A DNA stretch of 64,000 nucleotides from Lachnospiraceae bacterium UBA3732 (GTDB lineage Bacteria > Bacillota > Clostridia > Lachnospirales > Lachnospiraceae), in contig DFHD01000045.1 in NCBI GenBank assembly GCA_002372545.1, positions 1,843 to 65,842 of the forward strand, written 5' to 3'. The position numbers were made by a program, and so were the translations under genes. The notes beneath the pieces were generated by a model. The model worked only from the letters and a program-made list of their open reading frames with translations. It was not told where the DNA came from and searched no databases. Positions 16,402-23,719 of this stretch are shown here, piece by piece. Within the stretch, counting starts at the first letter, position 1. Each line of letters opens with the position of its first letter.

Positions 16402-18339
16402 TTATTCAAAATTTGTTTCTTCTTCAAGAGAAGCAGTCATATCCGGGCAGTTGTCTTTTTCTACTTCAAGAGAAGCAGTCATATCCGGGTCGGACGTCTC
16501 GCCCTCGTGAAAGAAGTGATATACAGCTTCGGCTGACTTCCGGTTCATGCCTTCAGTTTCCGCCAGCTCCTCCAGAGTGGCGTTTTTTACGCCCTCCGCG
16601 CTGGAAAAACGGAGCAGAAGTGCCTGCCGCCTTTTGGGACCGATCCCTTCGATATCATCCAGAATAGAATGCACCTGTTCCTTGCTGCGGAGCAGCTTAT
16701 GGTAGGTGATGGCAAACCGGTGCGTCTCGTCCTGCAGGGCAGTGATCATATGCATGGCCTCGCTGCCTCTGGGGAAGGCGATTTCCCGATCCTTGTAATA
16801 GAGACCTCTGGTTCTGTGGTTGTCATCCTTCACCATGCCGCAGACCGGGATCTCTATGCCCAGGCTGTCCAGTACCGTTTCTGCAATATGCACCTGTCCC
16901 TTGCCGCCGTCCATCATAAGGATGTCGGGAAAACGTCCGAGACTGTCGTTTGTAAAGCGGCGGGAGAGTACCTCCTTCATGGAAGCATAGTCGTCCGGAC
17001 CGGTTACGGTACGGAGACGGAATTTCCGGTAGGCGTTACGCCGGGCCTCGCCGTTTTCGAATACCACCATGGACGCAACAGAATGATAGCCCGATATGTT
17101 GGAAATGTCAAATGCTTCAAGACGAACCACGCTGGGAAGACCGACGATATCCGCCAGCTCCCGGCAGGCACCGGTTGTCCTCTTTTCATGCCGCCGCATG
17201 CGTTCGATATCCTGCTCCATCACCAGCCGGGCGTTATCCTCGGCCAGCTGGAGCATTTTATGCTTTTCTCCTTTTTGCGGAAGGATGATATGGCATTTCT
17301 TTTTCCGCCTGTTTTCCAGGAAGGCTGCGGTGAGAGCCGTATCCTCCGGCGGGATATTCAGAAGAACTTCTCCGGGAATATAGGGGGTTCCGGCATAGTA
17401 CTGATGCAAAAAGGCAGTCATGACCTGGCAGTCTGGTTCATCGGGATCCGTTTCCATATGGTGGGTTTCCCTGCCGATGAGCCGGCCGTCCCGCATGAAG
17501 AAAACGGAGAGTACGCTGTCCTTTTCGTTTCTGGCGAGAGCGATCACATCTCTATCCTCTCCGGAGGTGAGATTGATGCGCTGGTGTTCCATGATCGTGG
17601 CGATGCTCGAGAGAAGGTCGCGGGTCTTTGCGGCTTTTTCGAACTCCATATCCGCAGCTTCCTGTTTCATCTGCTGTGTCAGTCTGCGCGTTATTTCCTT
17701 TGTATCTCCGTCCAGAAAGCGGAGAGCATCCTCAATCTGCTGTCTGTATTCTTCCTGCGAGACCATACCGCTGCAGGGGCCGCTGCATTCCCCGATCTGG
17801 TAATAGAGACAGGGACGGTTTTTCCCCATTGTTTTTTCGATATCCCTGGAGCACCGCCGGATCTTAAACAGGCGGCGGACCAGACTAAGGGTATCCTTTA
17901 CCGCGCTGCGGTCCGTAAAGGGGCCGAAATAGCGGGCGTTATCCCGGCTCATCCTGTGGCTGTACAGGATCCGGGGATAGGCTTCTCCTGTTGTGACGCG
18001 AATATACGGATATTCCTTATCATCGGTCATCAGTGTATTATACCGGGGGCGGATCTCCTTGATGAGGTTACATTCCAGAACAAGGGCCTCGAGCTCCGAA
18101 CCGGTCTTGATATATTCGAAATAGGCAATCTGGGAAACCATTCTCCCGATCTTGGGAGAAAAGTTGTGTCCGAAACCATTGCGGAAGTACTGTCTCACCC
18201 GGTTATGCAGATCCACAGCCTTTCCCACGTAAAGAATTTCCTGGGTATCGCTGTGCATCAGATATACCCCGGGCGTATGGGGGAGCTTCGCAAGCTCCGC
18301 CTCAATATTGAATTCAGAGGTTTTCTTTTCTTTTTCCAT
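16402..18339 (-). CDS. uvrC: Excinuclease ABC subunit C
   Basis: A 645-residue UvrC, the nuclease that makes both incisions around bulky DNA lesions after UvrAB recognition. It has an N-terminal GIY-YIG domain (TPGVYLMHS...ILYVGKA), a Cys-containing connector (CLYYQIGECSGPCSG), a UvrB-binding UVR segment (EFEKAAKTRDLL), the RNase H-like domain (LEAFDISNISG, MMDGGKGQ) and C-terminal helix-hairpin-helix motifs (IEGIGPKRRQALLL). After the HhH region there is a short acidic tail with a duplicated DMTASLE unit caused by a 26-bp direct repeat. No Shine-Dalgarno sequence precedes the ATG, and the promoter spacing predicts a leaderless mRNA. Length and motifs are normal otherwise. Confidence 0.97.
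   Translation of the reverse strand: MEKEKKTSEFNIEAELAKLPHTPGVYLMHSDTQEILYVGKAVDLHNRVRQYFRNGFGHNFSPKIGRMVSQIAYFEYIKTGSELEALVLECNLIKEIRPRYNTLMTDDKEYPYIRVTTGEAYPRILYSHRMSRDNARYFGPFTDRSAVKDTLSLVRRLFKIRRCSRDIEKTMGKNRPCLYYQIGECSGPCSGMVSQEEYRQQIEDALRFLDGDTKEITRRLTQQMKQEAADMEFEKAAKTRDLLSSIATIMEHQRINLTSGEDRDVIALARNEKDSVLSVFFMRDGRLIGRETHHMETDPDEPDCQVMTAFLHQYYAGTPYIPGEVLLNIPPEDTALTAAFLENRRKKKCHIILPQKGEKHKMLQLAEDNARLVMEQDIERMRRHEKRTTGACRELADIVGLPSVVRLEAFDISNISGYHSVASMVVFENGEARRNAYRKFRLRTVTGPDDYASMKEVLSRRFTNDSLGRFPDILMMDGGKGQVHIAETVLDSLGIEIPVCGMVKDDNHRTRGLYYKDREIAFPRGSEAMHMITALQDETHRFAITYHKLLRSKEQVHSILDDIEGIGPKRRQALLLRFSSAEGVKNATLEELAETEGMNRKSAEAVYHFFHEGETSDPDMTASLEVEKDNCPDMTASLEEETNFE
16422..16489 (-). 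repeat. 26-bp direct repeat in the uvrC 3' end
   Basis: CTTCAAGAGAAGCAGTCATA followed by TCCGGG occurs at 16422-16447 and 16464-16489 with a 42-bp period (14 codons). It duplicates the last residues of UvrC in frame. Confidence 0.9.
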
Positions 18340-18345
18340 AGCTTT

Positions 18346-18374
18346 ATGTTAACGAATAATCCGGGGATTGTCAA
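18346..18374 (-). promoter_or_regulatory. uvrC promoter (leaderless arrangement)
   Basis: Read on the - strand: TTGACA (18369-18374), 17-bp spacer, TAACAT (18346-18351), then six bases to the A of the uvrC ATG. The expected +1 therefore falls on or next to the start codon. Confidence 0.75.
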
Positions 18375-18391
18375 TGCAGGCGTAAAGCTGC

Positions 18392-18420
18392 GTGACACGC
18401 TATGAAATATGTGATAAAAT
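18392..18420 (+). promoter_or_regulatory. hprK promoter
   Basis: GTGACA (18392-18397), 17-bp spacer, TAAAAT (18415-18420), with TGTGA before the -10. It lies back to back with the uvrC promoter and leaves a leader of about 90 nt. Confidence 0.65.
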
Positions 18421-18431
18421 ATAAATGTTCA

Positions 18432-18463
18432 GCAGTTTTATAAGCTTGCTTAATAAAAACTGC
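18432..18463 (+). promoter_or_regulatory. Leader hairpin upstream of hprK
   Basis: GCAGTTTTAT (18432-18441) pairs with ATAAAAACTGC (18453-18463) with one bulged A. It begins about 5 nt after the predicted transcription start and may protect the 5' end of the hprK mRNA. No T tract follows. Confidence 0.5.
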
Positions 18464-18517
18464 GGCATGCTTGAATAAAGAGCTGCAGCGAAAATCACAT
18501 ACGAGGAGAAGGAACCC

Positions 18518-19462
18518 ATGACGGAAGAATACAGTGTAAGTCTTACGGATTTTATAAAGAAAATGAATCTGAAAAACCACCTGCCCGAGCTGGATACGGA
18601 TTCCAAGAAGATCACGGATCCGGATATCAACAGACCGGCGCTTCAGCTGGCAGGTTTTTTCGAGCATTTCGACACCAACAGAGTGCAGATCTGCGGTAAT
18701 GTAGAGCATGCTTATCTGGCTGATATGCATACCCGGGAGGAAAATGTGGAGATCTTTGACAAGATGTTCAGCTTTCCCATTCCCTGTATGGTCTTCTGCC
18801 GTGGGATCGAGCCATACGATTTTATCCTGGAGGCTGGCAGAAAGCATAATATTCCGGTTCTGACCAGCGACGCCACAACCTCATCCTTTGTGCATGAATC
18901 GGTTCGCTGGCTCCATGAACAGCTGGCACCGAGGATTTCCATCCACGCCGTTCTTGTGGATGTTTTCGGCGAGGGGGTTCTTATCATGGGGGACAGCGGC
19001 ATTGGTAAATCCGAGGCGGCTCTGGAGCTGATCAAGCGCGGGCACCGTCTTGTGGCGGACGATGTGGTGGAGATCAAGAAGATCAGCGATGACCAGCTCA
19101 TTGGTCAGTCGCCGGAGATCACACGTCACTTTATCGAGCTCCGCGGTATCGGTATCATCGATGTGAAGACCATGTTCGGTGTCGAGTGCGTTAAGATCTC
19201 CCAGCAGATCGATCTGGTCATCAAACTGGAGGAGTGGGACAAGGATGCCCGCTACGACCGTCTGGGCCTGAACGATCAGTATGTGGAATTTTTGGGCAAC
19301 AAGGTGACCAGCCATTCCATCCCCATCCGGCCCGGCCGGAACCTGGCCATCATCGTAGAGTCGGCTGCCGTCAACCACAGGCAGAAGAAGATGGGCTACA
19401 ATGCGGCGCAGGAGATGTATAAACGTGTAACAGAAAACCTGCAGATCAAGACAGGTATCTGA
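18518..19462 (+). CDS. hprK: HPr kinase/phosphorylase
   Basis: A 314-residue bifunctional enzyme that phosphorylates HPr (and Crh) on Ser46 and removes that phosphate, coupling glycolytic state to CcpA-dependent carbon catabolite control. The P-loop is GDSGIGKS and the preceding catalytic His is in ISIHAVLVDVFGEGVL. The HPrK signature is ELRGIGIIDVKTMFGV, and the C-terminal helix region NHRQKKMGYNAAQEM is complete. The length is normal for the family. GAGGAGAAGG precedes the ATG. It heads a + strand run with glk, murB, rapZ, whiA and an HPr-like protein that carries an intact Ser46 and is a likely substrate. Confidence 0.97.
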   Translation: MTEEYSVSLTDFIKKMNLKNHLPELDTDSKKITDPDINRPALQLAGFFEHFDTNRVQICGNVEHAYLADMHTREENVEIFDKMFSFPIPCMVFCRGIEPYDFILEAGRKHNIPVLTSDATTSSFVHESVRWLHEQLAPRISIHAVLVDVFGEGVLIMGDSGIGKSEAALELIKRGHRLVADDVVEIKKISDDQLIGQSPEITRHFIELRGIGIIDVKTMFGVECVKISQQIDLVIKLEEWDKDARYDRLGLNDQYVEFLGNKVTSHSIPIRPGRNLAIIVESAAVNHRQKKMGYNAAQEMYKRVTENLQIKTGI

Positions 19463-19492
19463 TAGAAAAAGAAACGGTAGGAGGAAATCAGA

Positions 19493-20431
19493 ATGTCAAA
19501 GTATGTATTTGGTGTGGATATCGGCGGAACGACGGTAAAGATCGGTCTCTTCTCCAAGGAAGGTGAGCTTCTGGATAAGTGGGAGATCACCACGAGAAAG
19601 GACGAAGGCGGATCATACATTCTTTCGGATATTGCTGCATCCGTAGAGGCAAAGCTTGCTGAAAAGGAGATCAGCAAAGAAGATGTTCTGGGTGTCGGCA
19701 TGGGCGTTCCCGGACCGGTGAAGGATGATGGTACGGTGATCAAGTGCGTAAACCTCGGCTGGGGTATCTTTAATGCGGCAGAGGCACTTTCCGACCTTCT
19801 GAAGCTGCCGGTCAAGGCCGGAAACGATGCCAATATGGCTGCTCTCGGTGAGATGTGGCAGGGCGGCGGCAAGGGTCATAAGAATGTTGTCTGTGTAACC
19901 CTGGGAACCGGCGTCGGCGGCGGCATCATCATCAACGGCAAAATGCTTGCCGGCGTGAACGGTGCGGGCGGTGAGATCGGTCATATGACCATCGATACCG
20001 ATGAGCAGGATATGTGCAACTGCGGTAAATGCGGATGCCTCGAGCAGTATGCCAGCGCAACAGGCATTGTGCGGATGGCGAATAAGTTCCTGTCTGAAAG
20101 CGATAAGCCCTCACGCCTTCGCGAGATTCCTTACATTTCTGCCAAGGAGATCTTTGATTCCGCAAAGACCGGTGATGTGATCTCCCTTAATCTGGTGGAA
20201 GAGCTGGGCAGAAGGCTTGGCTTTGCGCTTGCTTCTGTGGCCTGCGTCGTGGATCCCGAGGTATTCGTGATCGGCGGCGGCGTATCCAGGGCGGGAGAGA
20301 TCCTGACGGATACGGTGAAGAAGTATTATCAGCAGTATGCCTTCCATGCCTGCAAGAATACGGGCTTTGAGCTGGCGAAGCTGGGGAACGACGCCGGCAT
20401 GTACGGCGGCGCCTGCGCTGTCCTTGCATGA
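19493..20431 (+). CDS. glk: ROK-family glucokinase
   Basis: A 312-residue cytosolic kinase that phosphorylates glucose to glucose-6-phosphate with ATP. It has the N-terminal phosphate-binding motif VDIGGTTVKIGL, the catalytic Asp in AGNDANMAALGE, the ROK signature region GTGVGGGIIINGKM...GEIGHM and the zinc-binding cluster CNCGKCGCLEQYAS. It is preceded by AGGAGG and lies 30 bp after hprK. This pairing of hprK with a glucose kinase suits a carbon-control operon. The last six codons and the stop lie inside the first copy of a 35-bp tandem repeat array that continues past the gene. The sugar specificity is inferred from family. Confidence 0.93.
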   Translation: MSKYVFGVDIGGTTVKIGLFSKEGELLDKWEITTRKDEGGSYILSDIAASVEAKLAEKEISKEDVLGVGMGVPGPVKDDGTVIKCVNLGWGIFNAAEALSDLLKLPVKAGNDANMAALGEMWQGGGKGHKNVVCVTLGTGVGGGIIINGKMLAGVNGAGGEIGHMTIDTDEQDMCNCGKCGCLEQYASATGIVRMANKFLSESDKPSRLREIPYISAKEIFDSAKTGDVISLNLVEELGRRLGFALASVACVVDPEVFVIGGGVSRAGEILTDTVKKYYQQYAFHACKNTGFELAKLGNDAGMYGGACAVLA

Positions 20432-20530
20432 CAGCTTGCCGCATGGCCTGTGCAGTCCTTGCATGACAGCTTGCCGCATCGCCTGCGCTGTCCTTGCATG
20501 ACAGCTTGCCGCATAGCCTGCGCTGTCCTG
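20411..20530 (+). repeat. 35-bp tandem repeat array at the glk 3' end
   Basis: Three full units (20411-20445, 20446-20480, 20481-20515) and 15 bases of a fourth. Units 1 and 3 differ only at the last base; unit 2 has two further changes. Each holds a hairpin GCTGTC-CTTGCAT-GACAGC (imperfect in unit 2). The glk stop TGA is in unit 1, so the array duplicates the gene's end. Confidence 0.95.
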
Positions 20531-20568
20531 CGTAACTGCAAAATCGTTTCGTCAAAATGACAGAAAAG

Positions 20569-20584
20569 AACAGATAAATCTGTT
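20569..20584. promoter_or_regulatory. Dyad upstream of murB
   Basis: AACAGAT-AA-ATCTGTT, a perfect 7-bp inverted repeat with 2-bp centre, in the AT-rich gap between the glk repeats and the murB leader hairpin. It is shaped like a repressor operator; no clear promoter hexamers flank it. Confidence 0.45.
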
Positions 20585-20607
20585 AAAATTCTATAAATAT
20601 TCCATTG

Positions 20608-20664
20608 AAAAAAAAGGCTTTATCATGTACCATTATTCATGTTACATGTGTGAAGCCTTTTTTT
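20608..20664 (+). terminator. Long terminator-like hairpin in front of murB
   Basis: AAAAAAAGGCTT pairs with AAGCCTTTTTTT, with an inner stem CATGTA / TACATG, and ends in a T7 tract. It could end glk transcription. Because the murB GGAG and ATG follow within 10 bases, it could equally act as an attenuator for murB. Confidence 0.7.
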
Positions 20665-20673
20665 GGAGTCCAT

Positions 20674-21540
20674 ATGATCGTTTTAGAAAATGAATTAATG
20701 AAGAACCATACAACCTTCCGGGTGGGCGGACCTGCCAGGAGGTATATGATCCCCGAGACCTTAGGTGATGTCCAGAAGGTCATCTTTTTGTGTCAGGAGT
20801 CCGGCGAACCGCTTTATGTTGTGGGAAACGGAAGCAATCTTCTGGTGTCCGATTCCGGCATTGACGGAACGGTGATGGAGCTGGGCGATCATTTTGCCAA
20901 AATAACCAGAGAAGATAACCTGGTCTATGCTGAGGCAGGTGCCAGGCTTTCCCAACTGGCCGGCTTTGCCATGCGGAATTCACTTGCAGGCCTCGTGCCG
21001 GTTTCCGGTATTCCCGGAACGGTCGGAGGCGCAGTTGTGATGAATGCCGGCGCTTATGATGGTGAGATATCCGATTACCTGGAATATGCGGATGTCCTGA
21101 CAGGCGGAGAGCTTGTCCGCTATGAAAAAAAGGATATGCATTTTTCCTACCGGCACAGTGCGGCTATGGAGCAGTCCATGGTTGTTGTGGGGGCCGGCTT
21201 TCTGCTTCCCGATGGTGATCCTGCTGCAATTGCGGATGAGATGAAGGCTCTTGCAGGAAGACGCAGGGAAAAACAGCCTCTGGAGTATCCCAGCGCAGGT
21301 TCCACCTTTAAACGGCCTGAGGGTCATTTTGCAGGAAAGCTGATCATGGATGCAGGTCTTGCCGGCTTCCGGATCGGCGGCGCCTGTGTATCGGAAAAGC
21401 ATTGCGGCTTTATCCTGAATCAGTTTGACGGAACAGCGCAGGATGTTTATGACCTGATCATTCATGTGCAGAAGACGGTAATGGAAAAATTCGGGGTGCT
21501 CCTTGAACCGGAGGTACGGATTCTGGGAGAATTCAATTAA
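20674..21540 (+). CDS. murB: UDP-N-acetylenolpyruvoylglucosamine reductase
   Basis: A 288-residue FAD-dependent enzyme that reduces UDP-GlcNAc-enolpyruvate to UDP-MurNAc, the second committed step of peptidoglycan synthesis. The FAD-binding motifs are NHTTFRVGGPA, GNGSNLL and VSGIPGTVGGAV. The catalytic serine region is PSAGSTFKRP and the C-terminal acidic residue is in LLEPEVRILG, as in type II MurB of Gram-positives. The start is placed at ATG 20674 with GGAG at 20664-20667. An in-frame TTG further upstream (20605) would put the N-terminus inside the terminator-like hairpin and is rejected. It is followed 34 bp later by rapZ. Confidence 0.96.
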   Translation: MIVLENELMKNHTTFRVGGPARRYMIPETLGDVQKVIFLCQESGEPLYVVGNGSNLLVSDSGIDGTVMELGDHFAKITREDNLVYAEAGARLSQLAGFAMRNSLAGLVPVSGIPGTVGGAVVMNAGAYDGEISDYLEYADVLTGGELVRYEKKDMHFSYRHSAAMEQSMVVVGAGFLLPDGDPAAIADEMKALAGRRREKQPLEYPSAGSTFKRPEGHFAGKLIMDAGLAGFRIGGACVSEKHCGFILNQFDGTAQDVYDLIIHVQKTVMEKFGVLLEPEVRILGEFN

Positions 21541-21574
21541 CCGGAATTTTAAAGAATAAGGCAGGAGGGACAGC

Positions 21575-22453
21575 GTGAGATTTTTGATCGTAACAGGCAT
21601 GAGCGGCGCCGGGATATCCACAGCTCTGAATACTCTCGAGGATTCAGGCTTTTTCTGCGTGGATAATCTTCCTGTTCTTATGATCGAAGCCTTTGCGAAT
21701 ATTTCCCGGGATTCGCACTTTACCCATGATAATGTGGCAATCGGAATTGATATCCGGAACGGGGCGGCTCTTGAGGATCTGAGATCTGTCCTGGAGCGTC
21801 TGCGGGAGGATAAATTCCACTATGAGATCCTCTTTCTGGAGGCCTCAGACGAAACGCTGGTCAGAAGATATAAGGAAACCAGAAGAGAGCATCCTCTGGC
21901 AAGAGGAAGGCGTCTCATTAACGGGATCGCGGTAGAAAGAGAGACTGTAAGCTTTTTGAAGCAGCTTGCGGATTATACCATCGATACCTCCAATCTCTTA
22001 TCCAGGGATCTGAAGCTGGAGGTGGAACGGGTGATCAGGAGCGAGGCCTCTTATTCCAACCTGATCGTGAACGTGATGTCCTTCGGCTATAAGTTCGGTA
22101 TACCGCAGGACGCGGACCTGGTCTTTGATGTCCGCTTTCTTCCGAACCCTTATTATCTGCCTGAACTGAGGAAAAAAACAGGCAACGATCCGGAGATCAG
22201 GGATTACGTCATGCAGGGCGAGGAGGGGAAAACCTTTCTGACCAAGCTGGGAGACCTGATACGGTTCCTTCTTCCGCAGTACGTGAAGGAGGGCAGACAT
22301 CAGCTGGTGGTGGCGATCGGCTGTACCGGCGGAAGGCACCGCTCGGTTACTGTAGCCAACCAGCTCTGCGACGAGCTTTCCGGTCTGCCGTATTCGGTGA
22401 TCTGTTACCACAGGGATATTCGTATTGACAGTTATGTGAAAGGGGAGGACTGA
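21575..22453 (+). CDS. rapZ: RapZ (YvcJ) nucleotide-binding protein with altered Walker A
   Basis: A 292-residue RapZ/YvcJ family protein. In E. coli RapZ controls glucosamine-6-phosphate synthase through small RNAs; in Bacillus YvcJ is a nucleoside-triphosphate-binding protein. The N-terminal P-loop reads GMSGAGISTAL: residue 14, normally the Walker A lysine, is Ile (codon ATA). The Walker B-like DVRFLPNPYY and the strongly conserved C-terminal IGCTGGRHRSVTVA are intact. Nucleotide binding is probably weakened or lost, while the C-terminal ligand or RNA-binding domain is kept. The start is GTG, preceded by AGGAGGG. The stop overlaps the whiA start (TGATG), so the two are coupled, as in B. 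subtilis, although yvcK is missing between them. Confidence 0.95.
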   Translation: MRFLIVTGMSGAGISTALNTLEDSGFFCVDNLPVLMIEAFANISRDSHFTHDNVAIGIDIRNGAALEDLRSVLERLREDKFHYEILFLEASDETLVRRYKETRREHPLARGRRLINGIAVERETVSFLKQLADYTIDTSNLLSRDLKLEVERVIRSEASYSNLIVNVMSFGYKFGIPQDADLVFDVRFLPNPYYLPELRKKTGNDPEIRDYVMQGEEGKTFLTKLGDLIRFLLPQYVKEGRHQLVVAIGCTGGRHRSVTVANQLCDELSGLPYSVICYHRDIRIDSYVKGED

Positions 22454-23379
22454 TGTCCTTTTCATCTGATTTGAAAGAGGAGCTTGCGGAGAATACAAGC
22501 CGCGCGCTCCATTGCCGGCTGGCCTGTACGGCCGGAATGATGACCGGCAGAGGAAGGGTGAGCGACGACGGCTCGTTATCCTTCCGTTCGGAAAACAGTC
22601 ATGTGGTGGAATGCTTTGAAAAGCATATCCGGCTTTTGTTCGATGAACGGCTTTCCGGAAAGCTGCTCCACGAGACCGATGAACGAGGCAGATTTGTTGT
22701 ACGGATCAGGGATGAGGAGCTGGCCGGTCAGCTGCTTCTCCGGTGCAAGCTTCGCAGGGAGGATAAGTATTTCTGCCCGGACGGCATCCTGACAGAGAGG
22801 CTTTGCTGCAAGAAAGCGTTTATCTGCGGAGTATATATGGCAGCAGGGGCTGCGGGTAGTCCGGAAAAAGCATATCAGCTGGAGATCAGGCTGCGAACAG
22901 ACCGGCAGACCGATTTTACCGCCGGGATCCTCCGGGATCTGGGGATAAATCCCAAGCAGCTTTCCCGGTGCAGCGACAGCGTGATCTATATGAAAGAAGG
23001 AAATGCCATTTCGGACTTCTTCGCCATGCTGGGCGCCTCCCGGGCAATGATGGAATTTGAGAATATACGGATCATGAAAGATATCCGGAATGATATCAAC
23101 CGGGAAGTGAACTGTGACACGGCCAACAGCAAAAAGACTGCTGTGGCGTCAAAACGGCAGAGGGAGGATATTCTTCTGGTGATGCATTCTCCTGCGTGGG
23201 AGGGGCTTCCGGAGCATTTGAAGGCAGCCGCCGAGGCAAGGCTGAACATGCCTGACCTTTCGCTGGCTGAGCTGGGTGAAACGCTTGATCCGCCTGTGGG
23301 TAAATCGGGTATCCGTCACAGGCTGAATAAGATAAATGAAATAGCAGATACCATAAGGAAAAAGGAGTCGAAATCATGA
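22453..23379 (+). CDS. whiA: WhiA sporulation/cell-division regulator
   Basis: A 308-residue WhiA homologue: an N-terminal degenerate LAGLIDADG homing-endonuclease-like domain followed by a C-terminal helix-turn-helix. The start MSFSSDLKEELA is typical. The HTH region near residues 265-300 (LSLAELGETLDPPVGKSGIRHRLNKI) is strongly conserved, including VGKSGIRHRL. In actinobacteria WhiA activates division and sporulation genes; in B. subtilis it affects division and chromosome segregation. It overlaps rapZ by one base and the HPr-like gene by four, so the three form one translation-coupled unit. Confidence 0.95.
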   Translation: MSFSSDLKEELAENTSRALHCRLACTAGMMTGRGRVSDDGSLSFRSENSHVVECFEKHIRLLFDERLSGKLLHETDERGRFVVRIRDEELAGQLLLRCKLRREDKYFCPDGILTERLCCKKAFICGVYMAAGAAGSPEKAYQLEIRLRTDRQTDFTAGILRDLGINPKQLSRCSDSVIYMKEGNAISDFFAMLGASRAMMEFENIRIMKDIRNDINREVNCDTANSKKTAVASKRQREDILLVMHSPAWEGLPEHLKAAAEARLNMPDLSLAELGETLDPPVGKSGIRHRLNKINEIADTIRKKESKS

Positions 23380-23633
23380 CAACGAAAAAGTTTACTGTTC
23401 AGCTTCCCAATTTTGTTGAGGCCCGTCCCGTGGCTGAGATCGTGCAGACAGCAAGCCAGTATGAGAGCGAGATTTACCTTATTTCTGGAACCAAAAAGGT
23501 AAATGCAAAAAGCATCATGGGAATGATGAGTCTCGGCCTTTGCAATGATGAGGAAATTGAGATCGAAGCAAACGGTTCTGATGAAACGCAGGCAACAGAG
23601 GCGCTGATCAGATATATGGGCTCGGTTGCATAG
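23376..23633 (+). CDS. Crh-like HPr paralogue with Glu15 and intact Ser46
   Basis: An 85-residue HPr-fold protein. In HPr, His15 takes phosphate from enzyme I; here the segment is FVEARPVA with Glu at residue 15, so it cannot relay phosphate in the sugar phosphotransferase system. The regulatory site is intact: Ser46 in NAKSIMGMMSLGL, the target of HPr kinase. This is the pattern of Bacillus Crh (Gln15, Ser46), and its position after whiA matches crh in B. subtilis. It probably acts only as a regulator, for example as a Ser-phosphorylated CcpA cofactor. It overlaps the whiA stop by 4 bp. No canonical HPr is present in the window, and hprK lies 4 kb upstream. Confidence 0.88.
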   Translation: MTTKKFTVQLPNFVEARPVAEIVQTASQYESEIYLISGTKKVNAKSIMGMMSLGLCNDEEIEIEANGSDETQATEALIRYMGSVA

Positions 23634-23641
23634 GTTTTTTC

Positions 23642-23670
23642 TTGCCTTGATTTTTCAAGTGTGATACAAT
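23642..23670 (+). promoter_or_regulatory. Promoter for the Sel1/TPR gene
   Basis: TTGCCT (23642-23647), 17-bp spacer, TACAAT (23665-23670), starting just after the HPr-like gene stop. It leaves a leader of about 42 nt. Confidence 0.65.
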
Positions 23671-23719
23671 ATCTCTGTGTAACTTACATAAACACTTACA
23701 TGTGGAGGTATGTGATCCT

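Noticed and set aside
16669..18405. A 578-codon open frame on the + strand opposite uvrC
   Set aside because: It mirrors the uvrC coding strand, has no family resemblance or ribosome site, and uvrC is certain.
20411..20530. CRISPR-like array after glk
   Set aside because: Units are contiguous without unique spacers and one carries the glk stop codon; it is a tandem duplication.
20605..20673. N-terminal extension of MurB from TTG 20605
   Set aside because: The extension lies in the terminator-like hairpin, lacks a ribosome site and is not seen in MurB proteins.
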